Below are positions 42,930 through 51,883 of a stretch of 64,000 bases of DNA, piece after piece; the first letter of the stretch is position 1; each line of letters starts with the position of its first letter. Made by a program: the position numbers and the translations under genes. The notes under the pieces are model-generated. The model was not told where the DNA came from and searched no databases. It saw nothing but the letters and a program-made list of their open reading frames with translations. Origin of the DNA: Cytophagales bacterium (lineage in GTDB: Bacteria; Bacteroidota; Bacteroidia; Cytophagales; Spirosomataceae); contig JAAFJE010000002.1 in NCBI GenBank assembly GCA_013298025.1, positions 298,773-362,772 on the forward strand, written 5' to 3'.

Positions 42930-43331
42930 TCAATCTTCTGGATACGGAATATACACAAAACTCGCAAAATCGTTATCAAATACAAACAAACAACAAAACT
43001 CATCAGGGTCTTTGTAGCTCGTTTGAAACACTTCTATGTTTTCTGGTGCAATGATTTCTCTTTGTATAAACTCTTCCATCAAACTAGCGTGGTAGTTCCA
43101 TTGGTTGCCATTCATTTCGTGGATACCAATAAGCTTTTGTCCAATTGGCACTGGGTTTTGTGAGGTTGTAAAAATAGGATATTTAGAAAAACCTCGACTA
43201 CGAATTTGATACGACGCTTCTTTGAGAAACTCTGCCACCAATGCAAAATCGCTAGAAATAATACCCAAGTATTTTCCGTTCAAGTCAGGAGAATTAGGAG
43301 CATTTGATAATGCCTGATAATCTTCTATCAT
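42930..43331 (-). CDS. Conserved hypothetical protein downstream of ald (133 aa)
   Basis: A 133-residue soluble acidic protein of unknown function. Visible features are an internal segment LGIISSDFALVAEFLKEASYQIRSRGFSKYPIF (about 22-54), IPIGQKLIGI-like strand sequence, and a C-terminal pair of beta strands (EFCCLFVFDNDFASFVYIPYPED). Equivalents occur next to alanine dehydrogenase in related genomes (from memory). It starts 42 bases after the ald stop on the same strand and is probably the last gene of the SDR-tsaE-ald transcript. Confidence 0.75.
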   Translation of the reverse strand: MIEDYQALSNAPNSPDLNGKYLGIISSDFALVAEFLKEASYQIRSRGFSKYPIFTTSQNPVPIGQKLIGIHEMNGNQWNYHASLMEEFIQREIIAPENIEVFQTSYKDPDEFCCLFVFDNDFASFVYIPYPED

Positions 43332-43373
43332 GGTATTGAATGAATTAATATTCTTATTTTCAAATACTTATAT

Positions 43374-44603
43374 TTATAACCTTGCTACCGCCAATAAGCT
43401 AAGGTCTTTGTAGGACAGTCCTAATTTTTTTGCAATTTGGGCATTAGTCAAACTTCCTTTATAAGCATAAACGCCTTTCATAAAGGCTTTGTTGGCAAAA
43501 ATGGCTTCTTCGATGCCGCCAGTTTTACCTGTTTTGAGTAAAAATGACGTAAAAATATTGCTCAATGCTTGCGATGCTGTATGAGCTACCCTCGAAGGAA
43601 TATTGGGTACACAGTAATGAATCACATCATAACGGCGATAGGTCGGCTCTGCCAAAGAAGTCAGTTCGGAGGTTTCAAAACACCCCCCTTGGTCGATGCA
43701 CACGTCGATGATAACCGAGTCGGGCTTCATGCGTGAAACCATGTCTTCGGTGACAATACAAGGCGTAAAGCCATCGGCAGCACGCAAAGCACCGATAACC
43801 ACATCGGCCTGACTAATGGCTTCTGGCAATACGTGCGAGTCGATAATACACGTGTAAATATGTTGGCTTACGGCATATTTTAAGCGTTGTAATTTGTAAA
43901 TATCTTTATCAAAAATTTTCACATCAGCCCCCAAACCAATAGCTGTGCGTGCAGCGTATTCAGATACCGTACCAGCACCCAGAATTACGACCTTGGTGGG
44001 AGGTACGCCCGTGATGCCCCCTAAAATTACGCCCATGCCGTTGTTGGAACTGCTGAGGCATTCGGCGGCAATAAGCATAACGGTGCTACCTGCAATTTCA
44101 GACATTGCTCTAATAAGCGGTAAGCCCCCAGCGTTGTCTTCGATGTACTCATAAGCCAAGCCCGTAATACGTTTCCGATTCAACTTTTGAAAGTATTCTT
44201 TCGTTGCTTTCTGCATATTTAATGCCGAAACGAGTGTTGCACCCGGTTTGAGAAGTTCCAATTCTTCGTCGGTCATGGGTTGAATTTTTACTATCACATC
44301 GGCTTTGTACAATTCTTCTGGCGAATAGGCAATCTGAGCACCAGCCTCCGAATACTGCGTATCGGTATATTTTGCCCCCAAGCCAGCACCCGTTTCTACC
44401 AATACCTGATGCCCATTGCGTACCAGCAACGACACCGCATCGGGCGTGAGAGAAATTCTCTTCTCTTGCAAAGTAAGCTCTTTGGGTAAGCCTATAAATA
44501 AACTTTTGGCATTTTGCTTGGTCCAGACCAATGCTTCCTGTGGCATTAAACCCGCTTGTGCCGACTGAGCAAGTACCTCTTTGAATCCTGATTGTTGAGA
44601 CAT
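43374..44603 (-). CDS. ald: Alanine dehydrogenase
   Basis: Interconverts L-alanine and pyruvate plus ammonia with NAD. The 409-residue product belongs to the AlaDH/PNT family: PKELTLQEKRISLTPDAV (substrate-binding Arg/Lys region, about 39-56), VLVETGAGLGAKYTD, and the Rossmann NAD loop VVILGAGTVSEYAARTAIGLGADVKIFD (about 205-232), followed by DVVIGAL and DVCIDQGG. It is slightly longer at the N terminus than classical Ald. It follows tsaE by 55 bases on the same strand, an order seen in other Bacteroidota. Confidence 0.93.
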   Translation of the reverse strand: MSQQSGFKEVLAQSAQAGLMPQEALVWTKQNAKSLFIGLPKELTLQEKRISLTPDAVSLLVRNGHQVLVETGAGLGAKYTDTQYSEAGAQIAYSPEELYKADVIVKIQPMTDEELELLKPGATLVSALNMQKATKEYFQKLNRKRITGLAYEYIEDNAGGLPLIRAMSEIAGSTVMLIAAECLSSSNNGMGVILGGITGVPPTKVVILGAGTVSEYAARTAIGLGADVKIFDKDIYKLQRLKYAVSQHIYTCIIDSHVLPEAISQADVVIGALRAADGFTPCIVTEDMVSRMKPDSVIIDVCIDQGGCFETSELTSLAEPTYRRYDVIHYCVPNIPSRVAHTASQALSNIFTSFLLKTGKTGGIEEAIFANKAFMKGVYAYKGSLTNAQIAKKLGLSYKDLSLLAVARL

Positions 44604-44658
44604 GCTTTGAATAAAAGAAAAATGTTGTGCAATAAAGTTTGCTTATATGCTTTTAGCC

Positions 44659-45090
44659 CTAGGCGTTTGTTAGGGCTAAGTTGACCAAACGCTCGCCATT
44701 GGTTTCTACCGTAATTGTTACCTGTACATAACTCAAAGGTAGCAGATTTTCAATTTTCGAGGGCCATTCTACCAAGCAATAATTTCCCGAATCGAAATAT
44801 TCCTCTACGCCCATGTCGAGGGCTTCGTATTCGTTTTTAATCCGATAAAAATCGAAATGGTAAATCGTCTGACCAGCAGCAGTGACGTATTCGTTGACCA
44901 AGGAAAAAGTGGGGCTTTGCACGTGGTTGCTCACTTGCCATTGTTGGCATATTGCCTTGATGAGCGTTGTTTTGCCTGCCCCCATATTGCCTTCAAAAAG
45001 CCATACGGGCGTATTTTTGCCAAAGTCAATTACTGCCAATGCTACTTGAGCTAGGTCGGCTAAACTGGTATATCGAATGTGTGTTTCCAT
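44659..45090 (-). CDS. tsaE: tRNA threonylcarbamoyladenosine biosynthesis ATPase TsaE
   Basis: A P-loop ATPase that drives turnover of the TsaBD complex during t6A37 synthesis in ANN-decoding tRNAs. The 143-residue product has Walker A EGNMGAGKTTLIKAI (33-47), SPTFSLVNEY, FDFYRIK and a Walker B-like LVEWPSKI. Length is normal. It lies 16 bases after the SDR gene and 55 bases before ald, so the three are probably co-transcribed. YrdC of the same pathway is at 22.1 kb. Confidence 0.95.
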   Translation of the reverse strand: METHIRYTSLADLAQVALAVIDFGKNTPVWLFEGNMGAGKTTLIKAICQQWQVSNHVQSPTFSLVNEYVTAAGQTIYHFDFYRIKNEYEALDMGVEEYFDSGNYCLVEWPSKIENLLPLSYVQVTITVETNGERLVNLALTNA

Positions 45091-45106
45091 GCTTAACTAA
45101 ATTGTA

Positions 45107-45787
45107 CTAAATATCGCCCAATTGCGGACGCATCACAATTTCTTCTACTACTGCTCCCGCAGGCAATTGATGTGCTACCCATACCACTTCTGCCACATCG
45201 CTTGCTTGCATAAAACGTTCTTGCGGTAGCTCTACCCCTGCCCAAGAATTTGTCAGCGTAGCACCTGGCAGGATACTCGTGACCCGAATACCAAAGGGTT
45301 TTAGCTCTTCTCTCAATACTTTACTCATGCCAAGCAAGGCAAATTTTGAAATACAATACGAACCCCCATTGGTATAAGCCGTGATACTTGCCGTAGAACA
45401 AATGGTAAAAATATGGCCGCTTTTGCGGGCAATCATATCGCCAACCAAGGCCCTCGTAAGATGATAAGCACTATGCACATTGGTTTCGAGCATGGCTTCG
45501 AGTGTGCCTTCGGCTTCGTTGTGGATTTGCCCGGGAATAAAAAAGCCAGTATTATTCACCAAAATATCAATATGCGAAGTTTTACTTTTGATAAAATCGG
45601 CAAAGGATAAAACCTCCTCTTTTTTCGACAAATCGGCGGCAAAAAAATGTACATTTTCCAAAGCTGTTAATGTATCATCGGCTTGCCTAGCACAGGTAAA
45701 TACTTGGTAAGAAGCTTGGGCGAATTTTTCTACAATTGCTCGCCCAATGCCTTTTGTGCCACCTGTGACAACTATTGTTTTACGCAT
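45107..45787 (-). CDS. Short-chain dehydrogenase/reductase
   Basis: A 226-residue NAD(P)-dependent oxidoreductase of the classical SDR type: cofactor loop TGGTKGIG (8-15), VNNTG (77-81, the NNAG equivalent), catalytic Ser near 131, Y144 and K148 in SYCISK. The short length and the C-terminal GATLTNSWAG resemble sepiapterin reductase or 3-oxoacyl-ACP reductase-like members, but the substrate cannot be told. First gene of the SDR-tsaE-ald-hypothetical run. Confidence 0.9.
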   Translation of the reverse strand: MRKTIVVTGGTKGIGRAIVEKFAQASYQVFTCARQADDTLTALENVHFFAADLSKKEEVLSFADFIKSKTSHIDILVNNTGFFIPGQIHNEAEGTLEAMLETNVHSAYHLTRALVGDMIARKSGHIFTICSTASITAYTNGGSYCISKFALLGMSKVLREELKPFGIRVTSILPGATLTNSWAGVELPQERFMQASDVAEVVWVAHQLPAGAVVEEIVMRPQLGDI

Positions 45788-45846
45788 GATGAATCAATTT
45801 AATAATCAGTTAATATTTTTACTTATACGACCTTTCAGCCAAGGAT

Positions 45847-45879
45847 TTGTTTTTTTCAACAGAACTATGCTTATCTTTG
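45847..45879 (+). promoter_or_regulatory. Promoter for mlaE
   Basis: TTG (45847-45849), 22 bases, perfect TATCTTTG (45872-45879). It leaves a leader of about 90 bases before the GTG start. Confidence 0.6.
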
Positions 45880-45979
45880 AACCCAAATGTATTTTTAATT
45901 GCTATACCTTTGGTTAGGAAAAAGCGTTAAAGAAATCAACAACGAAGTTAATAACTTATAACTCTTAACAGAAAAAGAA

Positions 45980-46714
45980 GTGAGAAGAATCGGTAGATAT
46001 TTCATTTTCTTGGGAAATTTGTTCAAAAATCCTGAAAAATTTAATGTATATGTGAAGTTGGTATTTGAGGAATCGTATGAAATAGGCATCAATTCCTTAT
46101 TGATAGTGTCGATTGTTGCCTCTTTTATTGGGGCAGTTACCTGCGTTCAAACGGCTGCCAACTTGTCTAATCCCTTTGTGCCAAAATACATCATCAGCTT
46201 GATTGTACGAGATTCGACTATCTTAGAAATGGCACCCACCATTACGTCTATTGTACTGGCGGGTAAAGTAGGCTCCAACATCGCAGGGCAATTGGGTACG
46301 ATGCAAATTACCGAGCAAATAGATGCCCTAGAAGTAATGGGTATCAATTCGACTTCTTATTTGGTATTGCCCAAAATTATCGGAGCGATGCTTACGTTTC
46401 CGATGTTGGTAGCGTTGGCAGGTTTCTTGGCCATTACAGGCGGTTATTTGGCAGGTTGGTTGTCGGGCGCTATTACTCCAGATGAATACGTGCAAGGCTT
46501 ACGTTTCGATTTTCACCCGATTTATGTCAATTTTGCTATGATTAAATCGTTGGTATTTGCCTTTTTGATTGCGTCGATAGCGGCATTTCAGGGCTATTTT
46601 ACCAAGGGTGGTGCATTGGAAGTAGGGCAGTCGAGTACCAAAGCCGTAACTAATAGCTGTATTGCCGTTCTTGTAGCCGACTATTTATTAGCCCAGTTGT
46701 TGGTGAATGGATAA
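45980..46714 (+). CDS. mlaE: MlaE-family ABC transporter permease
   Basis: The inner-membrane permease of the Mla-type lipid transporter, which moves phospholipids between the inner and outer membranes. The 244-residue product starts at GTG 45980 (MRRIGRYFIFLGNLFKNPEKF) and has five or six hydrophobic segments. Diagnostic strings: TSIVLAGKVGSNIAGQLGTMQITEQIDALEVMGINS, PKIIGAMLTFPMLVALA and FQGYFTKGGALEVGQSSTKAV. The MlaF ATPase and MlaD substrate-binding genes usually found beside it are absent: a terminator follows within 20 bases. The partners must be elsewhere, if present. Confidence 0.92.
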   Translation: MRRIGRYFIFLGNLFKNPEKFNVYVKLVFEESYEIGINSLLIVSIVASFIGAVTCVQTAANLSNPFVPKYIISLIVRDSTILEMAPTITSIVLAGKVGSNIAGQLGTMQITEQIDALEVMGINSTSYLVLPKIIGAMLTFPMLVALAGFLAITGGYLAGWLSGAITPDEYVQGLRFDFHPIYVNFAMIKSLVFAFLIASIAAFQGYFTKGGALEVGQSSTKAVTNSCIAVLVADYLLAQLLVNG

Positions 46715-46733
46715 CAATGGCACAAGCATCAAC

Positions 46734-46770
46734 AAAAAAAGGTTACGCCCATCTGAGCGTAACCTTTTTT
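46734..46770. terminator. Bidirectional terminator after mlaE
   Basis: AAAAAAAGGTTACGC, an 8-base loop, GCGTAACCTTTTTT (46757-46770). A textbook hairpin for both mlaE and the convergent ompH gene. Confidence 0.9.
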
Positions 46771-46787
46771 GTTGCCTTTGACAAACC

Positions 46788-47369
46788 TTATTTTTTAGGA
46801 GCAGCAGTTGTTGCGGCTGGTGCTGGAGCTGCTGGCGTAGCTGGCTTAGGTGTTACGCCCATTTTTTTCAACACTAAATCAGAGATGTTGGCATCGTCTG
46901 GTGCGTGCAATACGATTGGAGAAGTACCCTGGCCTGCATCGTAGTTGAATACCCACAAATAAGCGTTTTCTTTCGCTACAGCGTGCATATTGTCTTCGAT
47001 TTTCTTCAACAAAGGTTGCAATAATTGTGCTTGTTTCTTTTGCAAAGACGTAGCCGAAGATTGACGGAACTCTTCAATTTGAGACTGTAACCCTTGCAAT
47101 TCTTTTTCTCTATCGGCACGAATCACTTCGTTCATTGTTGCGGCATTTTTCTCATAATCAGCCAACTTTGTTTGGAAGTCTTTCACTTTGGCTTGCAACA
47201 AGTTTTCATATTGCGTTTGCGTAGTCTTCAATTCAGTTTCCACTTGCTTTGCTTCAGGCAACTGGTTCAAAATATAGTCTAAGCTAATATAACCGAATTT
47301 CTGAGCATTCACCTGAGATGTAGCCAAGGCAACGATAGCAAACAAGGCAATGAAAAATTTGTGTTTCAT
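46788..47369 (-). CDS. OmpH/Skp-family periplasmic chaperone
   Basis: A 193-residue exported protein with a signal peptide (about 1-22, ending SQVNAQ), KFGYISLDYILNQLPEAKQVETEL, then a long coiled coil (about 45-130; KDFQTKLADYEKNAATMNEVIRA and onward), as in Skp trimers that carry unfolded outer-membrane proteins to BamA. The C terminus is an unusual Ala/Pro/Thr-rich tail (TPKPATPAAPAPAATTAAPKK). It starts 19 bases after the second ompH gene upstream. The pair behind bamA is a conserved Bacteroidota arrangement. Confidence 0.93.
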   Translation of the reverse strand: MKHKFFIALFAIVALATSQVNAQKFGYISLDYILNQLPEAKQVETELKTTQTQYENLLQAKVKDFQTKLADYEKNAATMNEVIRADREKELQGLQSQIEEFRQSSATSLQKKQAQLLQPLLKKIEDNMHAVAKENAYLWVFNYDAGQGTSPIVLHAPDDANISDLVLKKMGVTPKPATPAAPAPAATTAAPKK

Positions 47370-47388
47370 TTTAGTAATTTTGGATTGG

Positions 47389-47997
47389 TTAATTATTTTT
47401 TTTACTTGATTTGGTTTTAGTTGGACTTACTGTTTCCTCCTGTTTTTGTTCTTCTTTTTCCTTCTCTTTGAGTTGTTCTACCGAAATACCGAGTTCTTCC
47501 ATTACGTAATCTGTATAGTCGTGTACAGGGTTTGTATAAAGGATAGCTAGGCCGTCGGACGATTTATCAAAAATAATATCTAAACGTTTTTGCCTTGCAA
47601 TTTTTTCAAGTGCTTTAGCGATTTCGTCGAGTATCGGACGCATAATGTCTTGCTTCTTTTTAAAAAGCTCGCCATTGATGCCAAAGATTTTATTTTGAAG
47701 TTCTTTTACTTCCTTTTCTTTGTCGGCGATGGTTTTCAAGCGTTGCTGTTTCATTTCTTCGGTAAGCAAAACTTCTTCGGCACGATACGCCTTTTCCAAT
47801 TTTGCCACTTCGTCGTTTTTGTCAGCTACTTGCTTTATCCCTTGTGCCGTGAGTGCTTCTATATCTTCTTGTGCTTTTTTGTAGGCTGGCATTTTAGAGG
47901 TGATATATTCGGTATCAACGTAGCCAATCTTTTGGGCGTAAGCCCCTAAGCAGGATATAAGAAAAGTCAAAATTAGTAAAAATTTCTGCTTATTCAC
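47389..47997 (-). CDS. OmpH/Skp-family periplasmic chaperone (second copy)
   Basis: I start at GTG 47997, which opens a signal peptide (MNKQKFLLILTFLISCLGAYAQ); an upstream ATG at 48057 would place 20 charged residues before it. That gives 202 residues: KIGYVDTEYITSKMPAYKKAQ, then a coiled coil (about 45-120), a more globular tail (RLDIIFDKSSDGLAILYTN) and a Lys/Glu-rich end. Duplicated ompH genes after bamA are usual in this phylum. It acts in the periplasm on BamA substrates. Confidence 0.92.
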   Translation of the reverse strand: MNKQKFLLILTFLISCLGAYAQKIGYVDTEYITSKMPAYKKAQEDIEALTAQGIKQVADKNDEVAKLEKAYRAEEVLLTEEMKQQRLKTIADKEKEVKELQNKIFGINGELFKKKQDIMRPILDEIAKALEKIARQKRLDIIFDKSSDGLAILYTNPVHDYTDYVMEELGISVEQLKEKEKEEQKQEETVSPTKTKSSKKNN

Positions 47998-48122
47998 GAT
48001 GTTATGAAGATAATTAAGTATGCCATCAAACCAATGTACAAGTTTTGTCTTGGTCAAACTATCTTCATAACGTTGTAGAAAGATAGATTATTTGAAAAAA
48101 TCTTGCACATTAACAAAAGGTT

Positions 48123-48156
48123 AACAGTTGCCTGAGAAAGCTGTCAAGCAACTGTT
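48123..48156 (-). terminator. Weak hairpin between bamA and ompH
   Basis: AACAGTTGC (48123-48131) and GCAACTGTT (48148-48156). On the minus strand it is followed only by a mixed AACCTTTTGTT, so read-through into the ompH genes is likely. Confidence 0.4.
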
Positions 48157-48170
48157 TGCTTTTTATCTTA

Positions 48171-50777
48171 CTAACGAATTTGCTGTCCAATCGAGAACGT
48201 AAAGGCTTGGCGACCAAAGTCGGTTTGTCCAGGCACTTTATCAAACGCCCAACCGTAGTCGATACCAATCATCCCGAATGCTGGCATAAAGATACGTGCC
48301 CCAAAGCCCGCAGATTTATACAATTTAAACGGATTGTATTCTTGGTAATTGGCAAAGTTGTTTCCTCCTTCGGCAAAACCTAATAAGAAGATGGTTGCCG
48401 ATGGGTTGAGCGATACAGGATAACGCAATTCCATCACAAACTTGTTGTAGGCAATCCCACCGTTAGGCACTGTTCCTTGCGAACCTAACACACGGTCTTT
48501 ATAGCCTCTCAAACCAATAATATCACGGCTGGCAATGGTATAACCCGTCACCATACCAGAACCTCCAAGGTCGAAGCGTTCAAACACTGAAATGTCTTTT
48601 TCAGGATTATATGTACCCAAGAAACCCATGTGTGTACGCATGTGGAAAATCAACTTACTGGTAATGGGCGTAAACCAACTGGCATCGAACATCCACTTGT
48701 GGTATTCAATCAAAGTACTGTTTTTGCCTCCACCCAACAGCGAATAAGGAGGCGTGAGCGAAGCCGTGAGTGAGAAACTCGAACCAGTACGAGGGAACGT
48801 AGGGTTGTCGATACTGTTACGAGAAAGGTTGGTTACAAAAGCTACCGAAAGCGATTTTCCCGAAGGATAACCATAATACGATTGTCCAAGACCTGCAATA
48901 TCAATTAATGAAAACGACAACGAATTACTCAAAGAAAAATAGTCATCTGGCCATTTCAAACGACGACCCAAGCTAAACGATAAACTGGTACTGTTGAAGT
49001 GGGCGTTGTTTTGAGCTTCACTTGCACTATCTTGTTGAGCTGTTGTCAAGGTCGAAGTAGATGAACCGTAGCCGTAGTAGCTACCATAACCATATCCATA
49101 AGACGAGTATGGATTTGAGTAGTAGTTATACTGCGAAATTTTGTACGGGTACGAAATATTGCGGCTTAGTGTTACAGAGAAAGAGTTTGGTTTTTTACCG
49201 CCCAACCAAGGTTCTGTAAACGAAAGCGAATAGTTTTGGTAGGCTACCCCATTGGCTTGGAAACGCACCGAAAGCTTTTGTCCATCGCCCGAAGGAAGCG
49301 GTTTCCACGACGACCAGTTGGTAATATTGCGTGCAGAGAAGTTGTTGAACGTAACCCCTAATGTACCAATAAAACCAATATAACCGCCCCAACCACCAGA
49401 CAACTCGATTTGGTCAGAAGGTTTTTCTTCTACGTTGTATTCAATATCAACCGTTCCATCTGCTTTTGGAATTGGGTTTGGCGTGATTTTTTCAGGGTTG
49501 AAATAGCCAATCGTTGACAATTCACGCACGGTACGAATAATAGCCGATTTGTTGAATTTTTGTCCGGGCAATGTTCTAATCTCACGCATAACCACGTGGT
49601 CAGAGGTTTTGGTATTACCGTTTACGATAACCTTATTGATAGTAGCTTGCTTGCCTTCGCTGATGCGGAAAGTGATGTCGATAGAATCGCCCTCGACGGC
49701 TGTTTCAACGGGTTCGGCTTGGTAAAACAAATAGCCATTGTCCATGTAAAGCGAACTTACATCTTCTTGAGGCTTGCCGTTCATACGTTTTTCGAGGTCT
49801 TCGGTATTATAAATATCCCCTTTCTTCACACCCAATACTTCCGACAACACCGAATCTGGGTAAATGTAATTGCCTTCCCAGTAAATATTACGGTAGTGGT
49901 ATTGCTTTCCTTCTTCTATATGAAATACAATTTTCACGGTATTTTCGCTATCTTTAATCACTGAATCAGACAAAATTTGGGCATCACGATAGCCTTTTTT
50001 GTTGTAGAAAGCAATCATTTTCTCTTTGTCTTCCTCAAACTTTTTCGGCACATATTTCGATGGCGTAAAGATATGCCAAAGTTTTTTCTCTTTTGTTCCT
50101 TTCAATTTACGACGGAGTGTACTCAATTTCATTTCAGAAACACCATCAAAAACAATTTTCGAGATTTTTACCTTATCTCCTTTTTTGATAAAAATTTTCA
50201 TCGTAGCGTTATTTCCACGACTGGAATCAGTTTTTTCTGCTATTTTGATACCTACATTCAAAAAGCCTTTTTCTTGGTAATGCTTTTTGATGGCAAACTC
50301 AATGTTTTTCTTTACCGTAGCCGTAATGATTTTGCCTTTGTACGTTTTGATTTTGTCGGAAAGGGTTTCTTGCTCACCTTTGCGTACACCATCATATTCA
50401 ATTCTAAACAAACGAGGACGTTCTTTCAAATTGATGTCGAGCCAAATTTTATCTCCTTCGATTTTGGCAGCAGCAATTTCTACTTCTTCCAAAATACCTT
50501 GTTCCATCAACTTTTTAATAGCCGAAGAAATGGCATCGCCTGGCACTTTAATTTTATCGCCAACCCTCAAGCCCGATAGCGTAATCATCGAGTTTCCGTC
50601 ATAAAATTTAGAGCCTATTACTCGAATATCGGCAATTTCGTATTCTTGCGGTGCTGCGTAATTCCAATCGGTTGAGGTAGTTGAAGCCTGTGTTTTACCC
50701 AAGCCTCCAAAGCGTAACTGAGCCTGTGAAATAAACGAGAGAATAGATAAAAACAATAGAAAGATATATTTCTTCAT
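48171..50777 (-). CDS. bamA: Outer-membrane protein assembly factor BamA
   Basis: Inserts beta-barrel proteins into the outer membrane; essential. The 868-residue product has a signal peptide (about 1-19), POTRA domains (about 45-430; for example IADIRVIGSKFYDGNSMITLSGLRVGD, FRISEGKQATINKVIVNGNTKT) and a C-terminal Omp85 barrel (about 450-868) ending in the aromatic residue pattern FTFSIGQQIR. A Tyr/Gly/Ser-rich stretch near residues 545-580 (NPYSSYGYGYGSYYGYG) is an unusual insertion in an extracellular loop. It follows uppS by 70 bases on the same strand and precedes two ompH genes, as expected in Bacteroidota. Confidence 0.95.
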   Translation of the reverse strand: MKKYIFLLFLSILSFISQAQLRFGGLGKTQASTTSTDWNYAAPQEYEIADIRVIGSKFYDGNSMITLSGLRVGDKIKVPGDAISSAIKKLMEQGILEEVEIAAAKIEGDKIWLDINLKERPRLFRIEYDGVRKGEQETLSDKIKTYKGKIITATVKKNIEFAIKKHYQEKGFLNVGIKIAEKTDSSRGNNATMKIFIKKGDKVKISKIVFDGVSEMKLSTLRRKLKGTKEKKLWHIFTPSKYVPKKFEEDKEKMIAFYNKKGYRDAQILSDSVIKDSENTVKIVFHIEEGKQYHYRNIYWEGNYIYPDSVLSEVLGVKKGDIYNTEDLEKRMNGKPQEDVSSLYMDNGYLFYQAEPVETAVEGDSIDITFRISEGKQATINKVIVNGNTKTSDHVVMREIRTLPGQKFNKSAIIRTVRELSTIGYFNPEKITPNPIPKADGTVDIEYNVEEKPSDQIELSGGWGGYIGFIGTLGVTFNNFSARNITNWSSWKPLPSGDGQKLSVRFQANGVAYQNYSLSFTEPWLGGKKPNSFSVTLSRNISYPYKISQYNYYSNPYSSYGYGYGSYYGYGSSTSTLTTAQQDSASEAQNNAHFNSTSLSFSLGRRLKWPDDYFSLSNSLSFSLIDIAGLGQSYYGYPSGKSLSVAFVTNLSRNSIDNPTFPRTGSSFSLTASLTPPYSLLGGGKNSTLIEYHKWMFDASWFTPITSKLIFHMRTHMGFLGTYNPEKDISVFERFDLGGSGMVTGYTIASRDIIGLRGYKDRVLGSQGTVPNGGIAYNKFVMELRYPVSLNPSATIFLLGFAEGGNNFANYQEYNPFKLYKSAGFGARIFMPAFGMIGIDYGWAFDKVPGQTDFGRQAFTFSIGQQIR

Positions 50778-50847
50778 GTTGGTTTATGTTAGTCATGGCA
50801 GGGAGTACAAATGCTCGCTGCCAACAATTTCGATGGCTGTTTAAGAT

Positions 50848-51597
50848 TTATTGATTTAGTTTTATTTGTTCAGACGTTTTTCCGAACCTTCTTTCCCGTA
50901 CCTGATAGTCGAGGATTGCACCAAACAAATGCTCTCTTCTGAAATCAGGCCAAAATAAATTCTCGAATATATATAGCTCTGCATAAGCCAATTGCCAAAG
51001 CAAGAAATTACTAATGCGGTAATCTCCACCTGTGCGAATCATCAAGTCGGGGTCTGGAATGCCTTGGGTGGTTAGTTGCGATTCAAACATTTCTTCGGTG
51101 ATGTCATCAGGATTTAATACTCCTTCTTTGACTTGCTTTGCCAAGTTTTTGGCAGCATTCGCAATGTCCCATCTACCGCTATAACTCCAAGCCAGAATTA
51201 CTTTTACGCCCGTGTTGTTCTTGGTTTTTTCGATAGAAGCAAGCAATTCCCTACGTGAGTGCGAAGGCAATACATCGGTTTCGCCAATGGTCATCAATCG
51301 GATATTGTTTTGGTGCATATCTTCGATTTCGTCTTTCAACGACGATACCAACAGCATCATCAAGGCTTCTACTTCTGCCCTTGGGCGGTTCCAATTTTCA
51401 GTAGAAAAAGCATACAGCGTAAGATATTCTACACCTATTTCTGCACAACCAGCAATCGTATCTTTAATTGCCTTGAGCGCATGTCTATGTCCAAAGATAC
51501 GCTCTGCAAAGCCTCTCTCTTTTGCCCAACGTCCATTCCCGTCCATGATAACGGCTATATGTTTTGGCAGATTGTTTCGGTCTATTTGTTCTTTCAC
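50848..51597 (-). CDS. uppS: Isoprenyl transferase (undecaprenyl diphosphate synthase)
   Basis: Condenses isopentenyl diphosphate units into the C55 lipid carrier for peptidoglycan and exopolysaccharide. I start at GTG 51597 (MKEQIDRNNLPKHIAVIMDGNGRWAKERG), which fits the family; the frame is open 7 codons further to a TTG. 249 residues, with the catalytic D19 in VIMDGNGRW, ERIFGHRHALKAIKDT, YAFSTENWNRP, and the C-terminal DPDLMIRTGGDYRISNFLLWQLAYAE. It heads the uppS-bamA-ompH-ompH block. Confidence 0.95.
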   Translation of the reverse strand: MKEQIDRNNLPKHIAVIMDGNGRWAKERGFAERIFGHRHALKAIKDTIAGCAEIGVEYLTLYAFSTENWNRPRAEVEALMMLLVSSLKDEIEDMHQNNIRLMTIGETDVLPSHSRRELLASIEKTKNNTGVKVILAWSYSGRWDIANAAKNLAKQVKEGVLNPDDITEEMFESQLTTQGIPDPDLMIRTGGDYRISNFLLWQLAYAELYIFENLFWPDFRREHLFGAILDYQVRERRFGKTSEQIKLNQ

Positions 51598-51825
51598 TGA
51601 TTTAACACTTTTTAACAACTGAAAATATGTGGTTGAGTTAGCATTTACGCTTTTGTGGAGCGACGATGAAAGCTATTTTATACAAAAAAATGAGGCTTTG
51701 CTTTCAAATACTAGCCATTTTTTGCTTAAATCAAGCTTTTATCAACCTTCTTGCAAATTTAACGAATTATACCCCCTATTCAAAATTGCGTTGGATGCTT
51801 CTTGTAAATACCTGTAAAATACATA

Positions 51826-51867
51826 AAAAAACGGCTATCTGCCCAAGAAGGCAGATAGCCGTTTTTT
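51826..51867. terminator. Terminator after the DUF6089 gene
   Basis: AAAAAACGGCTATCTGCC, loop CAAGAA, GGCAGATAGCCGTTTTTT. Perfect 18-base arms. It ends the minus-strand transcript of the DUF6089 gene and separates it from uppS, which therefore has its own promoter within 51.6-51.8 kb. Confidence 0.9.
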
Positions 51868-51883
51868 ACCACTGATGGGCTTT

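Noticed and set aside
46717..46944. ORF starting three bases after mlaE that could be mistaken for the next transporter gene
   Set aside because: It runs through the terminator hairpin and antisense to ompH, and has no similarity to MlaF.
49977..50579. 200-codon plus-strand ORF
   Set aside because: Antisense to the bamA POTRA region; Phe-rich shadow translation.
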